Origin: Dioscorea cayenensis subsp. rotundata
Taxonomy: Eukaryota; Streptophyta; Magnoliopsida; Dioscoreales; Dioscoreaceae
Direction: 5' to 3'
NCBI RefSeq assembly: GCF_009730915.1
Contig: NC_052483.1
Location: 1,984,001 to 2,048,000 of the forward strand
DNA: 64,000 nucleotides
Position numbers and translations under genes: made by a program. The notes under the pieces were generated by a model that worked only from the letters and a program-made list of their open reading frames with translations, was not told the DNA's origin and did not search any database. Shown here in pieces: positions 35,824-46,470 of the stretch; positions within the stretch are counted from its first letter, which is position 1; each line of letters opens with the position of its first letter.

Positions 35824-36111
35824 TTTTTATATGTTTGTTTGACAAATTTGTTGAGCTCTATATATGTTGAGCGGTTTTCATGTTTTTTATATATGTATTT
35901 ATGTTGAGTAATTTTTATATTTTTCATAAATGTAATAGTATTCAATTTATTTTTTAAAAATCTAAAATTTATAAATAAAGTACTAAATTGCAATAACAAT
36001 GTTTACAAATGGGGAATCCCCATGAGGATCCCTGCGGGAACGGGGATGGGGAATCAATTTCTCTTGTTTGAAATTGAGGACAGAGAATCCCCATTCCCGC
36101 CCTATTATTAA
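35580..36111. mobile_element. Probable hAT-type MITE, about 532 bp
   Basis: The ends are inverted and GGGG-rich: GTGATAATGGGCAGGGGAAT at left; TTAATAATAGGGCGGGAATG as the reverse complement at right. Flanking 8-mers CCATAAGG and CCATAATC agree at 6 of 8. The middle holds a ~60-base (AT)n run at 35762-35822. CYP81 copy 1's 3' flank shows no equivalent. Confidence 0.6.
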
Positions 36112-36119
36112 CCATAATC

Positions 36120-36764
36120 AAGGATGACACAAAATTTTGGAATACCATCAAACAACACCAAATGAAAATATATGGCAATCATTCATTGTCACAATTAATA
36201 TCCAACCATTGCACAGGCCTTTTTGGTTTATATGTACATATATATGTATTGTGTACAAGTTTGGTTAAATGAAACAGTTTCCTCATTATTTGCACTACTT
36301 GATTAATTGTATCAGATACACAATGATATAGTACGTATTTAAAAATACGAAATAATATCTCCCAAATAACCTTTAAACCAAAATATAATTATAACACAGT
36401 AAGCATTTGAAAATGTGAATTAATATCTTCCAAATAACCTTTAAGTCAAAATATAATTATAACATAGCACTAATCACAAAATAAGTACATTTATTTTAAA
36501 GTAAAATTTGTGTAAAATATAAGCTTATTTATTTATTTTTCTTTACTCATTTTTTAACGAATATCAAAATATAATACATACCAAGAGAATCTTTATTATA
36601 TATATATTTATTTATTTATTTTATAAAATGGACAAACTATTGTACACACCTTACGTATAAAAACAGAGTTAAGATCTCCTCCATAACAGTCAATAATTTA
36701 ACCGTTAAAGCGTGTATCTATGTCTTATTTTATTATTTTAATAATATTAAAACAAGATGAGAAA
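36120..36764. other. 3' flank of CYP81 copy 2
   Basis: From about 36440 it aligns with 4530-4851 downstream of copy 1. An internal ~75-bp imperfect direct repeat centred on ATATAATTATAACA occurs at about 36330-36465. No gene is seen. Confidence 0.75.
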
Positions 36765-38141
36765 TCAAAGTTGGCTGAGAAGACTAGCCAAGGATTCCCT
36801 TGGTTTATACATGGCTTCCAAAGGCTTAACTTTAGTCAACGCTAGTCCTGCTCCTTCACTCATGTCCAGTTCTCCATCACAAACTCTATCCCATTCAAAA
36901 CATTGCACCAGAGTCCCCACCACCAGCGCCACCACCCTCATCGCCAGCCCTTCACCGGGGCATCGCCGGCGCCCCAACCCAAATGGTATCATCTTCAACC
37001 CTTCTTTAACAATCTCATCACTCTTCTTCTCATTATTTGTTCTAAGAAACCTTTCAGGCATGAATTTATTTGGCTCATCCCAGAACTTTGGATCTCTATT
37101 TATTTTCCATGTATTGACTAGTAGTATTGTTCCACTTGGAACGTGAAATCCACCCACAGTGCAGTCTTGAGACGATTCATGTGGAAGTAGTAATGGCGCA
37201 GGTGGGTACATTCTCAGTGTCTCATTTATCACTGCATGCAAGTATGGGAGCTTGGAGAAATCACTTTCTTGTAATAGTGAACCTTGCTCTATATTTGCAT
37301 CAAGCTCGTCTCTAAGTTTTTTTAGGGTTTGAGAATTGTTAAGGAGAAGAGCCATTGCCCATTCCATTGTTGTTGCTGATGTGTCCGTTCCTGCTATCAA
37401 CATTACCTGCATCCATTGCGTACAACTAAGCAGTTATTAATTACAACTTTGAATTAAAATATTATTAAGTTTGAAAATTAATACTCAAGCTTGTTTTGTG
37501 TGAGGTTAGATAGTCTACAATATTTTTAAAAGAATATCAATTAAACAAAAATTTTTACTATCAGCAACTAGTTTTTTTTTAAGATAAAAATTACTGTAGA
37601 AAACACAAGCTAATATGAAGATTCATCAATTGCAGTGATTTAATGATCCTAAAGAATAAATCCACATATCATGTAGTCTTAGAGGGTAAAAAATATTATT
37701 TCTTTTAAAAAAAAAATTATACTAGAATCAATAAATAATATTGATAAATAATATTAATTAACCTCAATATATAACGTAGTATTATAAATAATATTACATA
37801 AGTAAAATTTTCAAACTTTCGACTTTGACTCACTTTATGATAAATAAGTGGACTACCAATGGTTTCTAAAAACTTTGTATCTAGAAGTATTTTTATTGAT
37901 TAAAAAATAAATTATTAATTTAAAATATTTATCTGATGAATATCAATTAAGTTAAATTTTAGTTCATCTAATTTTTTTATCAATATAAAATAATTTTAAA
38001 TTTCCAAAATTTTGACTTATTGTCCTTTGCCCCTACCCCTCATAAAAAATGTTACCAAATTAATAGAAAATGTCGTGATGTGAGCATGACTGCATGAGTG
38101 GTGGTACTGACAGTAATTGTATGACTAAAGTGTCACTTTTG

Positions 38142-38181
<40 letters not shown>

Positions 38182-39316
38182 TGTGGCTCATTTATTAATT
38201 TCTCAAAATAAAATTAACCAATGACTTATGTTTACTTATCTTTATTAAATAATAATAATAATCAATTAGCATCGGTTGTCTCTTAGCAAGCTTAAATTTT
38301 CAGTTCATAGTAAGTGTGAAGAACTAAATATTATATGAGTGAAACTAAAATTTCTTTCTAGTAAATATATAAATTTAGAGGGAGCATACCGTAATAAATC
38401 CTTCGATGATGGCATCGTTGTAATACTCCGGGTCACCTTCTTGCATGGAGAGCAGCACGTCGATGACCGTTGATCTCTCCGCCGGCGAGCCCTTGCTGTG
38501 TTGGGATCCGGTCATCTTCTTCGCCGTCCGGTGCTCGTTGATGAGGCCATCAAAGAACTGGTCCCTTCTCCTCCTCAGTCTCTTCAGCTTCCGCTCATGT
38601 CCTCCAATACCAAGCCACCGCACGACCGGAACAAAATCGGCGGGATTGGTGGTGCCGGAGACGCTGACAGTCTCCCTCATGATGTCCCTGAACTCAATTC
38701 CGGCCTCCGACGAGCTCTCATCGGCGTTGCCGTAGTACCTCTTGTTGGCTATCATCCTCATGATATTGTTGTAAGCGAGGCCAAAAAACTTGGTCTTGAG
38801 CTCGGTGAGGTGGAAACCGGGGCCGGAGTAGTCACGGAGGAGGGTTTTGACGAGGGAGAGGACCTCGTCGGAGCGGATGTGGGAGGAGGAGAGGAGGCGG
38901 TAGGTGGAGAGGAGTTCGACGGTGGTTATCCGGCGGAGGTTGCGCCAGTGTGGGCCGTAGGGGGCCCACACGATAGTTTGGTGGTTGTGGCCGAGGAGCT
39001 TGCCTGAGAGGAAGCGAGGACGGTTGGCGAAGGTGATGTCGTTGACGTTGAAGCACTCGTTGGCGCCGGAGTAGGAGGAGACGTGGAGGACACGGCGGGA
39101 GCCGAAACGGAGGAGAAGTATGGGGCCATGGAGGTCTGAGAGATGGGCTAGTGCTCGGTGGAGGGGAGGTTTGAGAAGATGAAGGTGGCCAATGAGAGGG
39201 AGACCAGGAAGGCTTGGTGGATTAGGGTTAGGGTTAGGTTTTTTGAGGAGGAGATGGAGAAGAAGAGGAAGGAGAAGGATGGAGGAGATGATGACTATGG
39301 AGAAGAAGTCTGCCAT
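36765..39316 (-). CDS. Cytochrome P450, CYP81-type (copy 2), two exons
   Basis: A close tandem paralogue of copy 1, with the same ER mono-oxygenase role and unknown substrate. Exon 1 is 39316-38390 (309 codons), exon 2 is 37406-36765 (213 codons plus stop), and the GT...AG phase-0 intron is 37407-38389, holding an (AAT)n microsatellite near 38142-38180. The product is 522 residues. All hallmarks are present: membrane anchor, proline hinge, C-helix WRNLR, I-helix AGTDTS (314-319), ETLR (371-374), MYPPAPLL, PERF (426-429) and haem loop FGLGRRRCPG with cysteine 458. Differences from copy 1 fall in substrate-contact-prone regions (for example NECFNVND, DYSGPGF, SVSGTTNP). No stop or frameshift was found. 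Its upstream region is free of the PIF element. Confidence 0.94.
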
Positions 39317-39379
39317 GATCAGCAAGCATGTGATAGAATTGAAGATAAGGATGGTGGCACTTAACTCAAATGACTTGAC

Positions 39380-39389
39380 ATATATATAG
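39380..39389 (-). promoter_or_regulatory. Probable TATA box of CYP81 copy 2
   Basis: TATATATA read on the minus strand (CTATATATATGTC) lies 64 bp upstream of the ATG, a plausible spacing for a short leader. The homologous site in copy 1 is split by the PIF/Harbinger transposon. Confidence 0.6.
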
Positions 39390-40036
39390 AGCACAATTTA
39401 TAGTAGTGCCACAAATGAAAATTACATTTGGAGTTATTTCCTTAAAGCCATATAAATTTTTGTAATTTTTATATAAGTTTTTGTGATTGCTTTTTAAGGT
39501 TTTTTTTATTTATTTCGTAAATTTCTCTTCTGGTCACGAACTTGAATTTAGTCATGTAAAATAATAAAAAATTGATATGTTAGGAGAGTTTGGGAGCATT
39601 TAAAAAAAAAAAACTGCAATAAGTATCTTAGATAAAAATTTAAACTTAAAATTATTTATTCAATAACCCAATTTTTATCATTTGGATTCACCATTATTAT
39701 ACTTGATTGAAAAATAACTATCATAAAGTTATAAGCTCAAAAAGAAACATGACGGTATAGTTTCAATTTATATAATCAAACACAACTTTGATTTCCTCAA
39801 TTCATTTTGTAATCAAGAATATGTGGATATGATCTTGAATCTAGAAAGTTTGAAATTAATATTAACTAAACGACTTTGATTTTATCTACGCCATTGCTTT
39901 TCTAAGCAGTCTCAGTGACGTTGTTTCATTTATATTTCTCATGCTATTTTATTGTTTAATATTTTAATCACCGTTAAAGGTTAAATTTGGTTTATGTATG
40001 TGTATATGTCCTTTATTTTAATATAATTATAATTTT
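39390..40036. other. 5' flank of CYP81 copy 2
   Basis: It aligns with 3790-4100 and with 13650-14258/15972-16170. It is A+T rich, with no gene seen. It is the uninterrupted version of copy 1's promoter side. Confidence 0.8.
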
Positions 40037-40772
40037 ATGTTTGGATGCAAGGATTGATCCCCAAGGATTGGGGATCAACCCTTGTGGCATGTGCATGCCC
40101 ATGTTTGGGCATGCACCAAAGGGTATGGGAAGGGAATGAGGGGGGAGTGCATGCCCCTCAAACCCTTCATGCTCATCCCCCTCATTTTGGGGGGGATTGA
40201 GCATGCCTTGATGAGGTAATGACTCTTTTACCCCTCATAATATTATATTTGTTTAAATTTTAATGATTTACATTGTATTTATACATTGTATTTTTATATT
40301 TACATTGTATTAGACGAAAATTAAGAAATGACATGTTATACATTGTATTTATTTTTAAAATATTAGAATTATTTATATTTAGTGATTTAAAAATAATTAA
40401 ATTTGGATTTTTATTTATTTTAAATAAAAAAAATCAAATTATATTCATCAATTAAAATGTATAAATTTTAAAATTTATTTAGAAAATAAATAACTCATTT
40501 TAATTTTTTTTATAGAAATTGAAGCTATTTAATAATAATTGTTTTTTTTACAAGATATATAATTTAATTAAAATATTAAAGGGTAAAAAAGTAATTTTAC
40601 TAAAATTTTCTCTTATTCTCTATCCTATTCCTATCCCCATCCCCTCTAACCAAACATTACTTTTGTTCCCATCCCCAATCCCCTTTTCCTATTTATATTC
40701 TCATCCCTTTCCCCATCCCCTTCCCCTTCCTCATCTCCATATTCCCATTCCTTCTAACCAAACGGAATGGGA
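40037..40772. mobile_element. Insertion of about 735 bp absent from copy 1, probable non-autonomous DNA transposon
   Basis: Copy 1 reads continuously across this point (about 16170-16225). The insert begins ATGTTTGGATGCAAGG and ends near TTCTAACCAAACGGAATG, so both ends carry TGTTTGG/CCAAAC motifs in inverted orientation. C- and G-rich ends flank an A+T-rich middle. It could be one element or two adjacent MITEs; a target duplication was not settled. Confidence 0.5.
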
Positions 40773-42210
40773 ATATGGAGTTGGCTATTTAAAACTTGAT
40801 ATTAGAAGTTGTGGGCAAGTAGTACATGTTGCCTCCCACTTTTCCAATCCACGGAAGCAATGATCTAATAAGATTGGAATTGTTGAGGCTATTCTATTGC
40901 TTTCATTTAATTGATTTTATGTAAGATAGGGATAAAATCAGGATCAAGGAAAAATATTTATTTTTAGTTTTAACCTGGTTGTGATATCAGGAATAAGTCA
41001 GTATCACTTTGGTTTGGGTCTATATTGAAATAGAGTTCCTTTAATTATTATAATCACTTCTTAAGACAAAAGGATATCACGGGACGGAATTAAATAATGT
41101 TTAAGCTTGTAGGCACTTAATAGAACTTAAAATAAATTTCCAATCTCACACACATATATATATTTATGTGGAAAATGACATACATGTATATATCTTTATG
41201 TGGACAATGGTTGTATTAAGATTAATCTGAGCCCCGTTTGATTGGGGATAATACTTACTCTCATACGCATTTAATAGAACTTAAAATAAATTTCCAATCT
41301 CACACATATTTGTGGAAAATGGCATGTATTTATGTGGACAATGGTTGTATTAGGATTAATCTAAGGGGCCATTTGTCCATAAGAAATATGATATTACTCT
41401 CGGAATATGAACTATCTACCTCATCCAGTTTTAAAGAATCAGAATATTATATTTTCAGAATATGATAATTTGGTTAATATTATCAAGATTGTAATTACCA
41501 ACTCAATAGGTGATAATTCTCATATTCCAAGCAAACCGTGATTTTTTTTCCAGTTATATCCTTCAAATTCAATAAGATTTCAAAAATATCAACTTTCCAA
41601 CAAATGCAAAATTAAGGAAATTTTCTTTCCAAACCCTAGCCTTCCAACTTGTCTTTCTTCTCTGAGTAAGTGGTGTCCTGATTAATTGTCTCCTCAACGC
41701 ATCATCTTCAACATCGATCTACCATCATCAAGTGCTCCCTTCACTATAGTTTTGTTTGTCTATTTCTTATCATTTTCAGTTTTCTTTTATATATATATTG
41801 TTTTCTTTTTTTTTTCTTATATTCATGATTGTGTTGTTTCCATGTTTGGTATAAAACTTATGAAATTTTTTCTAGAAATCATTTTATACCCATGTACACA
41901 TTATATAGATAGTTGCTGGCTTTGTAAATTTCTGTCAAGGATTTGGTATACAGTGTTTCCATGTGTTATAACCATATTTAAAATTAATAACATATTCCCA
42001 AAAATATATTTTGTAAACCAAACAGGGAAATGGACTATTGTTGAGTTTATTATTCCTAGAAACCTAAATTTATGGGAATCCATATTCCTATATAATATTT
42101 CAAACCTTGTACCAAACGCTCCTTGAAAAGAAATAACCTTTGGCTTTACATGTAGTTTTTGAAAAATTACAACCAAATAAAAAGTGTTTTTTAAAAGAAG
42201 TTTAGATATA
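40773..42210. other. Distal duplicated flank of CYP81 copy 2
   Basis: 40773-41370 aligns with 16225-16760 and about 41840-42195 with 16765-16830 and 20360-20660. The stretch between (about 41371-41840) is absent from copy 1. It may hold a small MITE: GGGGCCATTTGTCCATAAG near 41374 and CATATTCCAAGCAAACCGTG near 41520 are weak inverted ends. No convincing gene is present. Confidence 0.65.
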
Positions 42211-42212
42211 CT

Positions 42213-43960
42213 CACTATGCTAGAAAAACTTTTTTTGTTGCGGTTTACAAACCCTATAGAGGTGGCTATAACTGCCTCTATAGGTTTCGAAGTAGTTTTT
42301 CCACCAGTCTCTAAACCGTCTAGTATTGAACCCGAACTAGAGTTTAAAGTTGATTAATAGTAACTAATGCAATTTTTCTAGTTACTAATTTAGAAGTGGT
42401 CATATATAACCATCTCTACTTTTAGAAGTGGCTAATTATAACGGCCTCTAGATTAGTAATATTTAAATACCACTCATATTTTTAGTAGTGGTTATAACTG
42501 CATCAAAATTAGTAATGTTTAAATATGACTCACTTTTAAGAAACGATTATAATTGCCTCTAAATTAGTAATATTTAAACCCTACTCATACTTTTAGAGGG
42601 GGGTTATACCCGCCTCAAAAATTAATAAGGTTTAAATCCTTCATAATTTTAGAGGGGGTTGTAGCTGTCTCAAAAATTAATAATTTTTAAAATATATTTT
42701 TATTTTAGAAGGGGTTATAACTGCCTCAAAAGCCTATCTATTAACTGGATTTAATTTAATATATTCCTTTTGAGCTTCAAATCTACAATTATATTTAACA
42801 TTTGACCTGCAAATCTACAAGACAAATGTTGCAAAATAAGCAAAAGCATTCTAACTTCATTTTCATTGATTTTCATTGAAAAATCATATATGATCTTCTC
42901 AAGGACAATGCATTTTAGTTAAATACACCAAAAAAAGAACTTAGTACCATCTTATCTACCTCTAGTACAATTGTCTATATCCACAATATTTAGGTATAAA
43001 AAAAAAAATGAGCTTAGCACCATCTTGTAGCTCCCTAATCTTCAAGTCTCTTAATCCTTGAACCATAAATTTTACTACATAAGTAAATAAACATAATTAA
43101 ATAAGGATTATGATTGTAATTAAAATCAAATAAATAACCATTAAATGTTGAAACATGAAATTCTAAGCATGAACATTCTTAAATGTTTTTTTTCTAAAAA
43201 TGAGAAGAATGGTGAATATGCTCATGAGAAGCATTTATATATTTAAAAAAACCATTAAACACTTAAATATGAAATTCTCAACATGCATAGTCTTAAAAGT
43301 TTTTTTAAAAGAACGTCATGGGAATCAATAACTCAACTAATCTCTTATGGCATATTCATATTTTGTGGAACTAATATCAATCTACTTAATGGATGCAACA
43401 TTTTCAACCAATGAACATTATGGAAAAGAGATGTTTCATTGTAGATTTACTGTTCAAGAATAAAAAAATGATAAAAAAAAAGGTCATAAATAGTTTATGT
43501 CCTCGACGGGTGCTTTAAACATTCTATAAATACAACTTGTTTCAAAAGTAAACCTCCAAGTACTTCTATCATATTAGTCAAATCTGCAATTAATTAAACT
43601 TATGACAATATTGCTTTTTCATGATCATGTCTACCAAGAAGAAGTTGAACCCTTGACTTTCCACGCAAGAGAATCAAGTGTTTTAATTAACAACTACATT
43701 ATTGATGTGGTGGCGTGTCTAAACAATTTGGCAACTGCACAAATATTTCATCATAATACATACACTCATAAATAATTCAAGAAATAAATAAAAAATTATT
43801 GACTTGCCATTGGACTTGTATGTACATCCCCAAAACAAACAAATAACTATGACGAAGCGTTTGCATGTAGAATTTTTACTATTAATATTATAATAAAATT
43901 GAAAGTAACATTGTCAATTAAAACACATCATTCTGTTAGCTTAAGATGATCAAGCGCGTG
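42213..43960. mobile_element. CACTA (En/Spm)-like element, one end with subterminal repeats
   Basis: CACTATGCTAGAAAAAC at 42213 resembles the CACTA-type terminus. It is followed at 42240-42735 by about eight degenerate copies of an inverted motif close to GAGGNGGTTATAACTGCCTC, spaced about 60 bp, as in CACTA subterminal regions. The remaining A+T-rich sequence has no readable transposase and I could not place the other end, so it is truncated or the right border is uncertain. Confidence 0.6.
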
Positions 43961-43995
43961 GTTTCAGTGTTGGGTCCTCAAAAATAATGTTTTAA

Positions 43996-43997
<2 letters not shown>

Positions 43998-44049
<52 letters not shown>
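43998..44049. repeat. (AT)n microsatellite
   Basis: About 25 uninterrupted AT units. Confidence 0.97.
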
Positions 44050-44053
<4 letters not shown>

Positions 44054-44789
44054 ATATGTGTTTGCCAACTTCCCAAAGACACTGCTTCACCTACAATATC
44101 TTCTGAGAATGTATAACATATATCATTAAATATAAAGATAAAAAAAATTAATTTAAATACATAAACTTGTATATTTTTATATTTATTTAAGATTATTTTT
44201 TTAAAATATTTAATACTCTAACAACTGAATCCTACAATTTCAACCTTATCTTTTGAAATTTGTGATTATGGCAACCCCACGATAGGATATCCTTGACCCG
44301 ATCTGGAGTGCAGAACCAATGTTGCCTCATTTATGTTCTAACCTAACAGCAAAGCTCGGAATGCATCAATCGGGAACCGTACATCAGTGCATGAGGTAGA
44401 TGATCTTCACTTCAAATCATATGGTTTTTGATTTTAGGGTTTGAGGATAAGATTCAGAAATTTGCTTTTAGCATAGCAGAGATCAATCTTTAATTTCGGA
44501 GAACTAGAGACAGAATTTGGAGAAGATTAAAATACGGAATTTGTAAATCTTAATCTTAACTAGTTTACAACAAGATTTCAGATTTTTTGCGTGTGTATGC
44601 TATAAGTTATAGCCTTTAAATTCAGATGCCTCGGATAAGACTTTTGTGCAAACCTTGAAGAGTTATTAATTTTTTCATGACTTTATATTTTGAATTGGAT
44701 ATAGAATTATATAAGAAAGTTATGGAGTTTGATATTCTATATTTACCTACAAAATTTCATATTTTATGTATCCGTAATTTAATAGTTAT
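44050..44789. other. A+T-rich stretch with old LTR sequence
   Basis: 44400-44780 loosely resembles part of the family D LTR (about 23380-23640, the TAAGAAAGTTGT..GTTATAAGATTT region), so it is probably a decayed LTR fragment. No gene is seen. Confidence 0.4.
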
Positions 44790-44998
44790 AGCATTACAGC
44801 CTTGTGGAGCATCGTCCCATCCACCTAGGCTATGTGTTGGCAGACTTCATTGCTCATTGGGCCAGCACGTACGCCTAGGCGTGATCTTTGTCGACCCCTA
44901 CATCACACGAATTATTAGAGGGATGGCGTTGGCGGATCGACTCCAGGGACAGGAGGTGGTTGGCGGCACCTCCCTCCTTGGCCTTGACACCCTATGGC

Positions 44999-45641
44999 CA
45001 GGGCTGGCTCAAGGGTAAGGCCAATAAAGCAATCGCTTTAGGCCCAATAGTTTTTAAGGCCTCATTTTTAGATTTTTTTATATAATAATTTTAATTTTTA
45101 GGCATCATCTTTAGATTTTTTTTAATAGTAATTTTAATTTTAAAACCTCATCTTTAGATATTTTAATAATAATTTTGAAAACTTAAAATTTTGAAGAACT
45201 CCAGATAATTATTGTACTACAAAAATATTTTAATTTAATATTTAGCCAATGTTATATAATCTTAGCTAACTTTTAAAATTTAAAATAAGATATTAAATAT
45301 TTTTATGTTGATACTTAATCAATCTCATATTATCTCTAACAAACTTTTTAAAATTTTATTTGAATCCTATTGGCTTTTTTCATATTTATTTCTCCAAAAT
45401 TAATATAATATTTTATTTCTTTTAATTGTAAATAAGAGTTTTTGTAATTTATATATTGTTACATTTATAGTTTTATGAGTTTTGCTTATAAATTTGAAAT
45501 ATATCTCTTCATTATGGAGAAAGACAAACAAACAAGTATTTATTAAAATAAAATTTAAATAAAATGTAATTTAATTAAATAAATAAGAGAATTTATTTTA
45601 AAATTCCGCTTTAGGCCGAAAGTTCAATTAAGCCGCCCCTG
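44999..45641. mobile_element. hAT-type MITE, 643 bp, with near-perfect 8-bp target duplication
   Basis: It begins CAGGGCTGGCTCAAGGG and ends AATTAAGCCGCCCCTG, whose reverse complement CAGGGGCGGCTTAATT shares the CAGGG(G/C)(C/T)GGCT start. CCTATGGC (44991-44998) and CCTACGGC (45642-45649) match at 7 of 8. Removing the element plus one duplication brings the gag-like frame back into register. The interior is A+T rich with no transposase. Confidence 0.88.
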
Positions 45642-45827
45642 CCTACGGCTGATGGGGATGGTGGTGCGTCGCAACGGGCATTTCATCCTCACCCTGACCA
45701 TAGCACAGACACCAACAGAGAGTGAGGATGAGGATGATGAGTCAAATGATGAGTTTGGCAGTAAATCATCCTTACGGTCAGCCACCGAGCCTAGCGGCCC
45801 ATCTAGCTCAGCAGCTAGACCTGACCG

Positions 45828-46221
45828 CGGTTCGGTTCGAACCGTAGAACCAAACCGGAACCGCCACTATTAGAACCGAACGAGTCAGTATAAAAGGTTC
45901 GGGTTCCAAACCGAACCTTAATCGAACTTTAAGGTTCGGTTAAGAGTTCTTATGAGTTGAAAACCGGAACTGAATCGAACCGGAACCGAACCGCCGGGTT
46001 CGGGTTCTATTTTTATTTTTTTAAATAAAAAAATATATAATATAATTTTTTTATATTTTTTTAATTAATTGGAATTAAATTATTTAGAACCGAACCGAAC
46101 CCGGAACCATATTGGAACCGAACCGAGAACCGGAACCTTATGATTATGGTTCGGTTCCGGTCTATAGTTTATAAAACCCGGGAATCGGCGGTTTTGAACC
46201 GAACCGAACCGAACCGAACCG
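45828..46221. mobile_element. GGTTCGG-rich palindromic element, about 390 bp
   Basis: Both ends and most of the body are runs of GGTTCGGTTC and its complement GAACCGAACC, closing with four GAACC units at 46197-46220. The middle (46010-46080) is A+T rich. The ends are inverted repeats, as in a non-autonomous DNA transposon. It interrupts the gag-like frame. No clear target duplication was found. Confidence 0.55.
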
Positions 46222-46470
46222 TGGTCGGTCCATCGCCAGCGAGCTCCTCCCGATGACGACAATCACAGATCACGAGGACCGCAAGTCGCTGCATTGCACG
46301 CAGCAGCAAGGTTATTGTACGATCATAGCTACCTAGGCACGGATCAAGGCCTATCTTGGCCGTGCCCTGGGCATTCTTGCACAACTGGTCCCTCCTTTAG
46401 CTCCCACTCTCCCTGCACCAACTCCTCCTCCTTCTTCATTACATCCACCAACAGAGTCATCGCCCTCAGC

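Larger units (their letters stand above)
44790..46470 (+). pseudogene. Athila-like retrotransposon gag-type ORF, broken by insertions
   Basis: Pieces of one protein can be followed across two foreign insertions. LADFIAHWASTYA, then after a one-base shift GVIFVDPYITRIIRGMALADR and VGGTSLLGLDTLW, precede the hAT MITE. MGMVVRRNGHFILTLTIAQ and an acidic ESEDEDDESNDE tail lie between the MITE and the GGTTCGG element. YLGRALGILAQLVPPLAP and a proline-rich end lie at 46340-46470 before the solo LTR. The GVIFxxPYITRI/LGRxxxxLAQL pattern recalls the large gag of Athila-type Ty3 elements; that family assignment is by resemblance only. No protease, reverse transcriptase or integrase is present. Confidence 0.6.

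Noticed and set aside
41686..42126. 146-codon plus-strand frame
   Set aside because: Phenylalanine/isoleucine-rich low-complexity translation of A+T-rich flank; part of it aligns with non-coding sequence near 20400.
44677..45018. A stand-alone 113-codon gene
   Set aside because: Only its middle is meaningful (the gag-like segment); the start is A+T-rich noise and the end runs into the hAT MITE.
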